NCBI GenBank assembly: GCA_033439265.1
Contig: JAVTVX010000012.1
Coordinates: forward strand, 34,040,261 to 34,104,260
Direction of reading: 5' to 3'
Origin: Dillenia suffruticosa
Lineage: Eukaryota > Streptophyta > Magnoliopsida > Dilleniales > Dilleniaceae
DNA: 64,000 nucleotides
In this document: positions 50,201 through 61,798 of the stretch, piece by piece
Numbering within the stretch: position 1 is the first letter of the stretch
How the letters are laid out: every line of letters begins with the position of its first letter
The notes under the pieces: model-generated
Database searches by the model: none
Told to the model about the DNA's origin: nothing
Seen by the model: only the letters and a program-made list of their open reading frames with translations
Made by a program: the position numbers and the translations under genes

Positions 50201-53200
50201 CCATTACCAAAAGGATATCCTTGACTTGTTGCCCACCTTGAACGAGAACCTACTAGACTCAGTATCCTAGCCTTAACCTCCTTCCGTGCTGCCATAAGAA
50301 AGTTACCTCTTTACGGTATCAGTTATACACCGATTCCACCCATTGTGAGCTAGCACATATTCGGTTGCAGCTACCACCTGCCAAAGATTATTGGCTTTGG
50401 ATAGAAATCTCCGGAGTCATTTGCCAAAAAGAGCTTTGTTGAACTCAGCCAAATATCTTAAAAAAAAAAAAGGGGGGTTTGACCTCTTCCTACCTAATCA
50501 CTCAATCTAGAAAAACCATCCTCCCTGCTCCCCCACTTGGACCTCCTTTGAATTGCTTCCAAATTTCTGTTAGTGAAACTGGATTGGAGAAAAAAAATTG
50601 GAAGGTTTGAAAGAGTGTTCTGGATAAGCATCTGTCTCCAGTGGCAAGTTTTACACAAATGGGTTTTATTATTTGGCTACTGGGTCATTCATGGGATTTG
50701 TTGCCAACTTTTCCCTCATGTTTTCTGTAGAGTTAAAGTATCATTAAGTGTTGATCCATGTATGTTTACCATGTGACAGGCTTACTTTCCGCCAATTTCT
50801 CAACCAGAAGGATTACCACTTAAAGTCCAGGATTTCAAGGGCAAGGAATGGGTATTTCAGTTTCGATTTTGGCCAAATAACAATAGCAGAATGTATGTGC
50901 TAGAGGGTGTCACGCCTTGTATACAGACAATGCAGTTGCAAGCGGGTGACACAGGTAACCTAATTAATCTAAAGCAATATTTTGGAGAATTCTGTATTTC
51001 TGAAGATATGTGAGGTGATAGTTTTCTCCAAACAGCCCATGTTTTTACAGTAAGAAGGCTCACCACAATTTTCAGTTTTGTCTTGATATTTCATGATGAG
51101 GAAGCATTGTCATTCTTTACTGAAAGCCAAATCCTGGCATGTGTGTGATTATTCCCATCATCCATTGTAGTTTATGTTTCTCCCTTTTCAAAAGAAAATG
51201 TGTTAGATATTATGGGCATCTCTTGGCTTGTTCAACTTTCAGAATAAAGTTCTTCTCTTCTTCTTTGTCAGTAACATTTAGTCGGCTAGAGCCTGAAGGT
51301 AAATTGGTCATGGGATTCAGAAAGGCTTCAAATGCTCCGCTATTCGATCAGGTTTAGTATTTTATTACCAAAGCTTTACGTTCATATTTTTCCATTTTTA
51401 ACGTGTCACATGGGGAGTAACAATTATGGTCTTATTTCAATTCTCATTCCTGTTGTGCCTAAGTGCTTTCAACATGAATTTTTTAAGGAGGCCCTGTTTT
51501 CTTGCAGAAAATGACTTTCTGAAACTAATTTCCTAAGAAAATTCTTTCCAGATGATTTCATGAGATGAGGATGATTTCCTTGAAACCAATTGGATCTAAA
51601 TGCTTGTTCAATAAATGGCAATGCCTTTGTTGTTGCCAACGACTTATTCTAATTTAGAAGGTTTCTTATAACTATTATGCCACTTCATTAAGCATTTAAA
51701 TCTGAAAGTAAAATGGAAGAGATAACAAAATCTGAACTTATTGCTAACTTACTGATACCTAGATTCTATTAATTTATTATTTTTTTATCTATTTATTTTT
51801 TATAGAAAGAGAAGAAACGTGATTAGGGGAAAGAAAGTAGAAGAAAATTACAAAGGAAGACAAAGCATCCTTTAAACCCTCCCCCCCCCCCCCCCCAAAA
51901 AAAGAAGAAAAAAGGAAAAGAAAAAAATGAAGTTAAACCATCGACACAAACCGCTTTCCTGTCCTCTAATAATCTATGGCAAGTATGCTCCTCCAAAAGC
52001 TCAAGCCAGTAAAAACCATGAGAAGCTAAAAGAGCCATTCTATCCCACAATAGATTGTTCTAAGGGCTTTAGCATGGATAGATATTTGTGAACATATATT
52101 CTAATTGCCTAAGAACCTTTTGAATAAAACATCCAATGACATTTTATTTGTGGCCTTTTTGCCATTGGCAGGGTAACCAAACTCTTCAGATTGCTAATGG
52201 AGTCTCTGCACTTGGAGATGTTAGTATGGCAAAAATAAAACCAGTAAATTGAATTCAACCAATACACAAAGGGCGCCACAACTGACTCCAGCTTTTAATG
52301 TAATGACCAGGTTAATCCAGCAGATGCTGCAAGTATGCGGCCTAATGTTGATAAATCAGGCTACATTGCAAAGGAAATAGCTGAATCTAAATCTCCATTT
52401 CCTGGTAAAAGGAAGAACAGTACCTTGGGCTCAAAGAGTAAACGCTTACGAATTGAAAATGAAGATCTTGTGGTACTGAAGCTAACTTGGGAAGAAGCTC
52501 AAGGACTGCTTCGGCCCCCACCCAATCATGTTCCCAGTGTCATGGTGATTGATGGTGTTGAGTTTGAAGAATATGAGGTAACATTGCTGTGAGTTGTAAG
52601 TGCAATCTGTTTGTGCTCTTGGGAGTTTGGGACCAGTCTTCAGAGCTTGTGGTACCTATTTGGACCAACTTACTAGATCTAAAAAATTTTTCTTTTGGTA
52701 GGAATTTAGCTAACAGGCTTTCATGCATAATTAATGACAATTTCATAACGAAATTTCATAGTTGGCTTCTAAAGAAGCTTGCCCACACGTATTTATGACT
52801 TTATTGCATATGATTTGTGGAATTTTGTATTTTAATCATTGGATGTGTTATTTTATTCTTTTGAATTTTGATCAAGCAGTGCTATAATACAGAGCTTCTT
52901 TGTTCTTCGAATTCTGACATTCTTAGTAATGCACAGGAACCTCCAATACTGGGGAGGCCCACAATTTTTGCGACTGATGATGAGGGGTAAGTCATTGTTC
53001 CTTTTGACTTGTAGTCTGATGTAATTCTATATCACTTTGTACTTTGTTCTGTTTGTGGGACTTGAGTCAGGTAGAAATTCTATGATATTTTAACCATATG
53101 TTTCCCAAAAAAAGGTACTAAAATTTGTTCAGCACTTGTATCCAATTATGTCCTCGAGTAGGGCCGTATGATCTTTTTTACGGAAAAGGGTTAAACAATA

Positions 53201-56200
53201 ATCTTAAGAAAATTTGACCTATTGGAGGAAAGACATAAATACTTGAGCTTTGCTGCATGTTGCAATACCTAACATACCTAGTTAATCAAATAGCATCTGA
53301 TTACCCACAGGGTGTCTTTGGGAGGATTGTTTGTGCTAAACTTCCTTGTCGCCTCACAGGGTGGTTGCGCATGCTTTATTTGTTTTCTTGATTTCAATGT
53401 TTTGCTACTCTACATGCTCACATGCCATGAAGCATGATCAAAATGGAAGCTGTGTGTACACCAACACTCACTGGACACTTGGGAGGTATACTAGACTCTG
53501 TAGGGCATGATTTTTTTACTACTCTAAATACAAACTGTTCGAGGACATATTTTTAACACTTTTCTCACACCTTTAAAACAACTTTGAACACTCTAAAGTC
53601 ACTTGACATAGTTGCCATAGTTATTGCTTGCATAGTTTAATATACTTATTAGAGTCTCTTGTTCAAAAACAAATATTAATAATAATCTTACTTGAAATAT
53701 ATAAATCGCTTATAGATTAATTTTTAATATTTATCCTCCAAAATTTATTAGTGTTATTTAAATTTTATGTCTATATACAAGAAAATTATTTTGTTTTATG
53801 ATGTGTTCTGACCATATTCGTGTTTGCGTCCATGTGTCAGGGTTCACCTGTCTTAAGGCAGGCATAGTATATGCTAAATTTTTGTTTAATTTGTGGCAGT
53901 AAACAGATTCAATGGGCTCAATGTGAAGACTGTTTCAAGTGGCGCAGTTTACCTGTTGATTTTCTTCTTCCCTCAAGATTCACCTGTTCTGATAAATCTT
54001 CTAATACAGAGAGGTGTAGTTGAGATCTGCATCTGTTATAGCCTTTGTGCATTTATTTTCATTCTCTATATATTCTCTAGACTACAGGATAGGTGGGTAA
54101 CCCTTCAGCGTATAATTGGAGAATATTAACAGTTTTTAGATGTTTTGCCTCTATGCTTTTTAGCATCTTTATTTTAGGACCCTTAACATGATGTCTTAGG
54201 AATAAATTTGAATTCTTTTAGCATTTTATGACTGAGCAGTGAACCACATGTTGTGATATATGTGAAGCTGGCTTGAATACCTTTACTTTATGCTTCCTTA
54301 CTGGATACAATGTGTCAATTGAGCACCCAATCCTACAAAGGTGGTGAGTAGGGGTGTGGCACATTGATCAGGCTGGCTTGAATACCTTAGCTTTTGCATT
54401 AGGATGTGCTGCATTTGAAAGTTGTTTTGGGTTATATCATCATAAGGTTTGGCTTTTACCAACACCAACTCTTTTCATTTTTAATAGACATGGTGAAAAC
54501 ACATGCCAAAATCATTAGTTTTATGACGGAAAATTTGATGGAAGGATTAATTTTACAAAGTTATATAGCTAAGGGATTTAATTTCAGAAATTACTAGATA
54601 GGTTAATTTGCAAATCTCTCAATGGTAAGGAGATACATGGGTGCACTGTGCCCTAATATAATCATATACTGAAATTACTTTTAAAAATAAGTTATCCCTA
54701 AAATTCTAAGAGAAAAATCCTTTAACACCAGCCCTCGAACTCAAGATGCTAATGACCAATTTGAATTTAAAGTGAAGTCATTAAGGCTATATGTAAGTTT
54801 AGAACTACAGACAATAAGAGACAAGCAGTATTTGTAGAAACATTCCATGACCAAATGGATGTTGCCAAATGCTTCTTCTGGATTGAAGTTGCAAATACTT
54901 ACCACAGTAAGAAAGAAATTTCTTTCTTTGACAGGACCACCGCAGGAGATTAATGGCTTTGATACCATGTTAAGAAATTGAGCATGGCGTAGAAACATTC
55001 TATGATCAAATGGATGTTGCCAAATGCTTCTTCTGGATTGAAGTTGCAAAAACTTGGTGAGAAAGAAATTTCTTTCTTTGACAGAAGGACAGCAGGAGAT
55101 TAATGGCTTTGATACCATGTTAAGAAATTGAGCAGGGGATGCAAAGCAAACATAAGACGTAATTAATTTATTGCTTCTAATAAATTATCGGCTAACTGTG
55201 AAACTAAAAGCCAATATATGGAATGTTGGACGTTCCTATTCCAAATATACTGATATTCTCACCTCATAGTATTCCCAATTTAAATTATTCTAAGATAACT
55301 TTCCCTCAAACTCAAGATGGTGATCCTCAAACTTGATGTCTTAAATGCCAATAACATATACTGAAGATGCAAATCTCGTAGGAATTCGAGAAACATTGAC
55401 AATTGGGGTTGTAGAAAACGTCCCATTCCCAAATTCTTAACACAAGCATATATCATCTACATCCAACAAGAATATTTTTTGCTAGAAAGAAATAGAAAAG
55501 AATTATTGGGGCACGTAGAAGAAATTTATTTAAAGATTTAATTATGAAAATTAACATGATTTGTGCTTGGCAGAACTTTATTAGTTTTTTCAGCTTTACA
55601 AGTATAACTTTCTTATGTTTAAACCAGAAGGAATGAATTTAATTTTCTTATGTTTAAACCAGAAGGAATGAATTGTGAAAAATTATTTTGTTTGAGTCTC
55701 TATCTTTACTTATTCCATTCTTTCTATCAATTTCATTTTCCAGACATTTGTTTAGAGAGGAGCATTTTGATATTAGAGCAATTATGGCGACTTTGCGATG
55801 ATTAGTTGTAAAAAGAAAACCTATTTTTGTTATTTCCTATGTTTCATGTTCCTTTTTATATAGTGGGGCATCTGCCTGCATTTTATTTCTTCCTTAAGTT
55901 GAAATGTTGTGGCTTGCTTATGATCCATTCCACTTCTTCATTTGCCTAACATATTAAGTTGCTTAGAAAAGTTAAGGTAGTGGTGTACCACCTACATGAT
56001 GTTGATTCCTTAATTTTCACTCTTAAAAAGAAATAGTGGGGAATAAATTATTTTCATCTTGCTACATGAGATTTTTTACGATAAAATGTTTCATTGAGAT
56101 CCCCTTGCTGCCTTTGATTGTTTGTTACTGTAATTAACAGAACCACTGTTCTTTTTAGCAACATAAGTTTCTCTCTCTGAATATCAAGTGACTTTCATTA

Positions 56201-57306
56201 TGCAGATTATCATGTTCCGCGGCTCAAGAAATTACAGCAGAACAGCTTGAAGAACTGCTACCAGTCAGTAATCAGGGTACTACTTTCTTGAAACATAGTC
56301 TGATTCATAATGCCTTAATCAGCTGAAATTCCCCACTTCTAATGATGATCATACATGTGGCCCGCATGCCCAAATTAGTGTGTATGCCTTGAGGAAATGA
56401 TTGTTTCTTTTCTTAAACCCCCCCCCAGGCTGTCATTCTAATATGTGCCTTTCTGAATTTCGTGCACATTATTCCTGAAATACATGTATGCTATTTCTTT
56501 CCTCCATGTTAGCAGTTTCCTCTAGGAAAATGAAGGCAACTAGATCGGACCCGGAAACAGTTGAATCTCTGGAGGGTCTAGATACTCTTGCTAACCTAGC
56601 CATCCTTGGAGAGGGTGAGACTCTTTCTTCATCTGCCCAGGCAACAACAAAGCATCCCCGCCACAGACCTGGCTGTTCATGCATTGTCTGCATCCAGCCC
56701 CCAAGTGGAAAGGGCCCCAAACACAAGCAGACATGCACCTGTAATGTTTGCTTGACAGTGAAGCGGCGGTTCCGCACGCTTATGCTGAGGCGTGAAAGGA
56801 AACAGTCAGAAAAGGAAGCAGAAATTGTACGGAAGAAGCACCACCAACAATTGCCTCAAAGGCTAGAGCTGGAAGATGACCCCCTTATTGGAAATGATGG
56901 TGACAATGGTAGCCCAGATCAGAGAAAGCCACTCATTGAGGGTTTTGAAGAGGAACTGAACGCGAGAAAGTGCTCTATATCGCCTTTTAAAGGCCAGATT
57001 GATCTAAATATCCAGCCTGAGCGGGAGGAGGAGCTTTCACCTGGTTCAGATTCTAGTAACATGTTGGTGAAGTTGCTCCAAGATGCTACTGAGAGGAATC
57101 TTAAACAACAAAAGTCATTGAATTTCATTGGTAATACTGATACAGCCAGTAATCAAGGAGAACCAAGTGGAAGGGGAAGGGGAATGGGAGAGGATAAACT
57201 AGGTAGTGACATCAAGCTAGTTGGAAATCATCAGGATTCAGGTGCGGACATATCAGCTGCCCTATTGTTGAATGCTTCCTCAACCACAACAGCAACAGAT
57301 AGATGA
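43324..57306 (+). CDS. VAL/HSI2-type B3 domain transcriptional repressor
   Basis: Fourteen exons, all GT-AG and in phase: 43324-43445, 47138-47219, 47416-47520, 48649-48976, 49098-49431, 49619-49715, 50780-50954, 51272-51351, 52172-52219, 52311-52577, 52937-52986, 53900-54013, 56206-56276, 56513-57306. They give 888 residues. Exons 1-3 encode the Cys/His-rich PHD-like domain ([31 protein letters not shown]). Exons 6-8 (about residues 324-441) encode the B3 domain ([38 protein letters not shown]). Exon 12 and the start of exon 13 encode a CW zinc finger ([14 protein letters not shown], with C in RLSCSA). The C-terminal exon holds [20 protein letters not shown] plus TCTCNVC, and an EAR-type repression motif DLNIQPE near residue 788. 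VAL proteins bind RY motifs, recruit Polycomb and HDAC complexes and silence the seed-maturation programme and FLC. Intron 1 is 3.7 kb. ATG 43324 is the first in its frame. Confidence 0.95.
46254..46566 (+). mobile_element. LINE reverse-transcriptase 3' remnant in VAL intron 1
   Basis: The plus strand reads [20 protein letters not shown], then SKMREYHLR, then a TGA in place of the usual Trp, then [16 protein letters not shown]. Further on comes DRNEWRGRI. This is the recognisable C-terminal end of plant non-LTR reverse transcriptases (WMCGxTRxDRIRN...MREARLRWFGHV). Several stops show it is dead. It is in the same orientation as the host gene. Confidence 0.8.
49490..49511. promoter_or_regulatory. 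Tandem RY elements in VAL intron 5
   Basis: Two copies of TTTCCATGCATGT stand side by side, giving CATGCATG at 49490-49497 and 49504-49511, 58 bp after the exon 5 donor. RY is the B3-domain target. Confidence 0.4.
54832..55480 (-). mobile_element. Ty1/copia LTR-PBS fragment, tandemly duplicated, in VAL intron 12
   Basis: Two direct repeats of about 155 bp (about 54832-54989 and 54990-55130) each contain, on the minus strand, TGGTATCAAAGCC preceded by TTAACA. This is the LTR end followed by the initiator-tRNA-Met primer-binding site usual for plant copia elements (TGGTATCAGAGCC). The sequence beyond 55118 would be the LTR itself, reaching to about 55480, with the far end not defined. The element is antisense to the host gene. 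Confidence 0.55.
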
Positions 57307-58176
57307 CACGGAGGTACCTTTCACTTTTATAGTTTATTTAAACACGTGACACATAACAGATGGGCCATAAATAGTGCAGGATGGATTTTGTTGTATATTG
57401 ATCAATACCGGCATCAAACTTCTGCAGATATGTACATAAAGAGAGGTAGGAGGTGGAGGAAATGGTCTAGAAACCACAAATTTTTGGCAATTAAATATGC
57501 TGTAGTATAACCCTCTTACTGTTTATATAAGTTGTCCATGGGGTGATACCTCATGTAGGTAGACGGATATCCACTCTGTTGTCTTTCCATATTTGTGAAG
57601 ACTAGCCTTGTTGTTAGCTCAAAAGGCAGGTAGATCGTGTAGATGTAATTACAGGTTCCTACTCAAGATTTACTAAATTCATTGAATTGTTCCAAAGGAT
57701 CAAAACATGAATGGTATGAATTGTCTAAACAAGAATACTTGAACAGCGAACAATCAGGGCCCACTACTTGCTACATCACTACAAATTTTTAATGATTCAA
57801 TAAATTTTTTCTTGGGCTAAAGAAAGGATATCTCCTTCGAAGGAGAGAATGGGGCAATCCCATATAACCCTACAGGCCTTGTTCATCCGTGGAACCAATC
57901 CAACCCTGGTCAGCCCGTTTCAGTATGCTTACCCTTAAATTTTGGGCTCGAGTGCTGCACTGTACTGGGTACTTAACTGTCATTCAGCTCAGTCCGGCCT
58001 ATCTCAACCCGATCAAATGGTGTGAGCTTGGGTACTTTTTAAGCCCAAAGTTGAAAAATATTCGTAGCTCCATATCAAAATGGGCCTAGGGCTAAACAAT
58101 AATTAAAGTATATGAAGCCCAGCTAAGCCAGTGATTCTGTCGTTGTTTAGGGACTGTAGGTCGAATTGGGCTGGAC

Positions 58177-58563
58177 TTGAAACTATTTCTTCACTCAAAT
58201 GTTCGGGAGTTCTCTTCTCAGATCGCCAAATGTTCCAAAAGTCTATTCAACCGAACCATTGACATCGACACATCCGAGATTTCCAAATATTCCGGAGTTC
58301 TTGTCCGATCCTTTTTCTTCTTATTGCTTATCTTTGGTCTCTACCCGGACCTGATGAAAAAATATGAAATCCCTTCTTATGGACCCGTTAATTTTGATCT
58401 AGTTTATGAGCTATCAGAAGTAGAAGGCACTATGGATTTGACGGCAGACTTCAAAAGCCACCTAGAGACGCTTTACGCCCATCATACTAGATATCGCTTG
58501 AATCCCAGGAACTTTTTTTTTTTTTTTTTTTGTCTGGTAAAAGGAGTAAAATCATCCCCCTAA
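58177..58563 (+). other. Unassigned open frame of 128 codons
   Basis: Starts with a non-standard codon in context and reads SSQIAKCSKSLFNRTIDIDT, then a hydrophobic VRSFFFLLLIFGLYP stretch, then SHLETLYAHHTRYRLNPRN before running into poly-T. It lies in slightly more balanced base composition than the flanks. I do not recognise a family. It could be a fragment of an organelle or transposon gene, or chance. Confidence 0.2.
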
Positions 58564-58598
58564 CCAAAAGCCACAAAAAAAAATGGTGGTCAGGCAAC

Positions 58599-58829
58599 CC
58601 TTCGTGCCATAGATTTGACGTCCAACACAATAAACTCCATGCACAAGTAGAAACTCCAGGACTTTTTTGTTTTTTTATTTTTGGGAAAAGGCATAAAATA
58701 CCTCCCCCCCTCTCCCCCCCCCCCCCCCGGGCGCCAAAAGAAAAAAGAGAACCAAGAAGACAGAGAGAGGCCCTTCATGGCAGAGACTATGTCCAACACA
58801 ATAAACTGCATGCATGAGTAGAAACTCCA
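58599..58829. repeat. Imperfect ~60-bp duplication around simple repeats
   Basis: CAACACAATAAACTCCATGC...AGTAGAAACTCCAG (58622-58661) recurs as CAACACAATAAACTGCATGC...AGTAGAAACTCCAG (58794-58830). A poly-C/GGGCGCC stretch lies between. Confidence 0.7.
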
Positions 58830-59106
58830 GCCTTCATACAAATCAAATTAACATTCAAATTCCTTGCTTGAGAGTTTCAGACGCAGATGACGGATATTAA
58901 ATCTTCGAAATCAACAGCACAAAGTGATTTTCTAACCTGGTATCTCTAACTTGACCGAAAGTTACACCACAGTTTGAAGAAGAAAATAACCAATGTATAA
59001 AGTAAACAAGAATACTTAGCATTTGTTCACACAGATAAATCCTATTAGTAAGAAAGTTCAGCACGTGCAAATGACTTGTAGGTCGGATTATTAACACTGA
59101 AAGCTT

Positions 59107-59111
<5 letters not shown>

Positions 59112-59142
<31 letters not shown>
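59112..59142. repeat. (GA)n microsatellite
   Basis: About 31 bp of GA repeat in the VPS28 3' flank. Confidence 0.95.
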
Positions 59143-59146
<4 letters not shown>

Positions 59147-60179
59147 ATAATAAAAAAGCATCTTCAAAAGAAAGAACAGGAACAAAAATTCCTACGAACA
59201 GTGAAAGGAACACTCAATTGTTTAACTCTAACAATAACAACAAGAGACAAGCAGAAGAAGATCAACTAATACTTACTTTTAAGCAACTTAAATCGTTTTT
59301 TCAACAAACATGGCGACTCATCTCCAAAACAGCTGTACTCACTAAACTATAGATGCACAATACAAGCAGTTAGAACCAATCCAAATCTACAAAACAAGAA
59401 AGGGAGAGACCATTTGACTAACTTGTACCTTCACGCACGGGCCTTGACAAAGTTTCTTCTACCTTTTTCCTTCCTAAATTCTGGTCAATGGTGGACCCTT
59501 TCAGTATAAGAGGCCGCAAGTTTATATACGCTAGAGAGTTAGTTCAGCATAAGTAAGCACTGAACTCAAGATCTCAGATCAATCATCATAAAACTAAAAA
59601 TATGGTTGTCTCTTTTACATTGGAATTTCTTTCAACAAGACACTGTATGCATCTCCTTTGTGGGGAAGAGGAAGGATCAACATTCAAAAAATATTGGGGA
59701 AAAAAAAAACCAAAACAATAAGAGAGGATTCTGTTTAAATTATGGTTACTTTGAACCAAACATAACTGCAAACAGATAACCTATGAATGCATGTTTCCAG
59801 AGAACCAACAACCGTTCCATCTCACATCTGAAAAATGAAGACAACACTAAAAGCAAACATGATAATACATAAATGGGGAAAAGGAAATCATGTCGGGAAT
59901 AAGCATAGATGCTCCCCAAAAAAACAGTCAAATGATAAAATTCAACTCACAAATCGTTCAAGATATTCATTACACGTAAAAATACTTCACGATCAGCACA
60001 AAAACACAGGAATGAGCAATCCCACCAACACCCAACATGCATAAAGGTACAAAATCAATGAACCCCATCAATGAAGTAATAAAAATACATAAAAGCCATA
60101 TAACCAAAACACCCCATCAAAATGAACAAGAAAAGGGTTACAGTATCCACTTATTTACACGCTTACCCCACCAATGATT

Positions 60180-60809
60180 TCAAGTACCAGCATTTGGCAA
60201 AGCTGCCATAAACGAATTATACGAAGACTCAAGATCGAAATGAAGCTGCCGAGCTTGCTGCTCAGTCAACTCATCCGATGCTCCCATCTTCGCCAACCTC
60301 GATATCCACTCCTTCATCTTAGTCTTCCCTTCAAAATCTGGAGGCAATATGGTTAACTTGCTAAGCGAAGCGAAAAGATCCGAAAGCAATGGATATACCT
60401 GATCAACAGCATACATATTCAACTTCAATGAATCCATTGCAGTGATAAAATTCTGAACACACTCTGCAACAATGGCAGCCGATGTTGTGGCCGATGCAGC
60501 TGCCGCTGCTCGATGTTCAATAGTTGCAGGCACACCGGAAACAACCAACCGATTCAGTGCAGCAGGGCAGTCCATTCGATACGTATCAACGAATCGTTCA
60601 ATGCTTGGAACTGTGTCTTTGAGAGTTGAAGCTAGGGTTTTGAAATGGGCAATCAGTTTCTGGCATTCGGGTTCGTATTCTTTGGATGAAATTATGTCAC
60701 GAACATAAGCTTTTTCGAGCTTTTCAGTGGCTTTGATAATGGCGTAAAGCTCTGCAAAGTTCTCGTACATCTCTCGCTCTCGCTTGTCGTTCCAGAGGTT
60801 GACTTCCAT
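60180..60809 (-). CDS. VPS28: ESCRT-I subunit VPS28
   Basis: A single coding exon of 209 residues on the minus strand from ATG 60809, the first ATG of its frame and the usual family length. It opens MEVNLWNDKREREMYENFAE and continues with the N-terminal core that binds VPS23/TSG101 and VPS37 (ELYAIIKATEKLEKAYVRDI, SIERFVDTYRMDCPAALNRL). An Ala-rich hinge (HRAAAAASATTSAA) leads to the C-terminal four-helix domain (about residues 118-209), including DLFASLSKLTILPPDFEGK and the ELTEQQARQLHFDLESSYN end; this domain contacts ESCRT-II. VPS28 acts on the endosome surface in sorting ubiquitinated membrane proteins into multivesicular bodies. The 5' UTR has an intron (60906-61486). The gene converges on the VAL gene. 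Nothing is missing. Confidence 0.97.
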   Translation of the reverse strand: MEVNLWNDKREREMYENFAELYAIIKATEKLEKAYVRDIISSKEYEPECQKLIAHFKTLASTLKDTVPSIERFVDTYRMDCPAALNRLVVSGVPATIEHRAAAAASATTSAAIVAECVQNFITAMDSLKLNMYAVDQVYPLLSDLFASLSKLTILPPDFEGKTKMKEWISRLAKMGASDELTEQQARQLHFDLESSYNSFMAALPNAGT

Positions 60810-60905
60810 TGATAATGGCTTGAATTTAAGCTTTTCCGACTTCCGTTTTTTGCTGAAGAAATGGAGAAGAGAACGGGACACGCGCAAAGCAGTTTACCAA
60901 ATTCA

Positions 60906-61486
60906 CTGAAAAATCAAGCAACAAAAGTCGAATCAGATCAAACAGAACCAAATTTCAGAAAACCCTAATTCACTGAACATCAACAACAATAACAACAACA
61001 ATGAAGTCAGATCAAACAAAGAAAAATTTTAAAAAACCTAAAAGAATCAATGTTTTGAAAACCCTTTTGCAAAACCATGTGAATCGCAAGAAAATCCGTA
61101 ATTTCATAAATTAGATAAAACCCAATAACAAAGTTTCAGAAACCCCCCAAAAAATCCAAAGGTTAGATCAAACAGACAGAAAAACCAAAAACCAAAAAAT
61201 GATACGGAGAAAGAAAATAAGAGAACCCCAGATGACGAAAGCAAAATGGGGGACCTTGTTCAGTGAACAGCAATGACAACAAGACAAATTGGAGAACATG
61301 GTTGAAGTTAGCAAGCGATTCACAAAACCCTAACTCCCAAAATCAAAAAGAAAATTATAATTTAAGGAAATGACAAGGAAAATTCGATTTAGAGCAGACA
61401 TGGATTGATTGGATTATGAATAAAAAGAGCGTGATACGATATAAGCAAAGCGAGTTTTCTCGAAAATAGAGAGAGAGAGCGCTTAC
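60906..61486 (-). other. VPS28: Leader intron of VPS28
   Basis: On the minus strand TTTCC|GTAAGC at 61487/61486 is a good donor, and TTTTTCAG|TGAATT at 60906/60905 a good acceptor. The 581-bp interval has no ATG-led frame joined to the coding sequence. Introns in 5' UTRs often raise expression in plants. Confidence 0.6.
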
Positions 61487-61798
61487 GGAAACTGAAACGC
61501 GGCTTGGGAAGATGTGAAGTGGGTGAGGAGAGGGGAGAAAGAGAGAGAAGAAGAAGAAGAAGCTGTACGCTTCAGGACAGAGGTTGCGTGTGGGGTTACG
61601 CGCTCCTTACCACGTCTTGTTTGCAAATTTACCAAAACGGCCTTCTCTCGTTTTATGAGGGGCACTTCCTATTGACCTCACATCGGTTGCTCGTCGAAAG
61701 TATTTTGTTATAAAAATAATATTTCCAAATATAGAAAAATTAAAAGATAATAAATTTTAAATATAATATAATCCCAGAAAGATTAACTTATATATTAT

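Larger units (their letters stand above)
57307..60179. other. 3' flanks of VAL and VPS28 and spacer between them
   Basis: VAL 3' UTR follows from 57307. The two genes converge here. 58177-58500 carries an unexplained open frame (listed separately). Poly-T (58511-58530), poly-C (58718-58728) and (GA)n (59112-59142) tracts are present. The VPS28 3' UTR lies at the right. Confidence 0.5.

Noticed and set aside
50068..50295. Minus-strand frame in VAL intron 6 that reads somewhat protein-like
   Set aside because: Short, antisense to the gene, no recognised motif. Possibly a transposon scrap but not supportable.
60472..60708. Plus-strand frame of 78 codons
   Set aside because: Antisense of the VPS28 coding exon.
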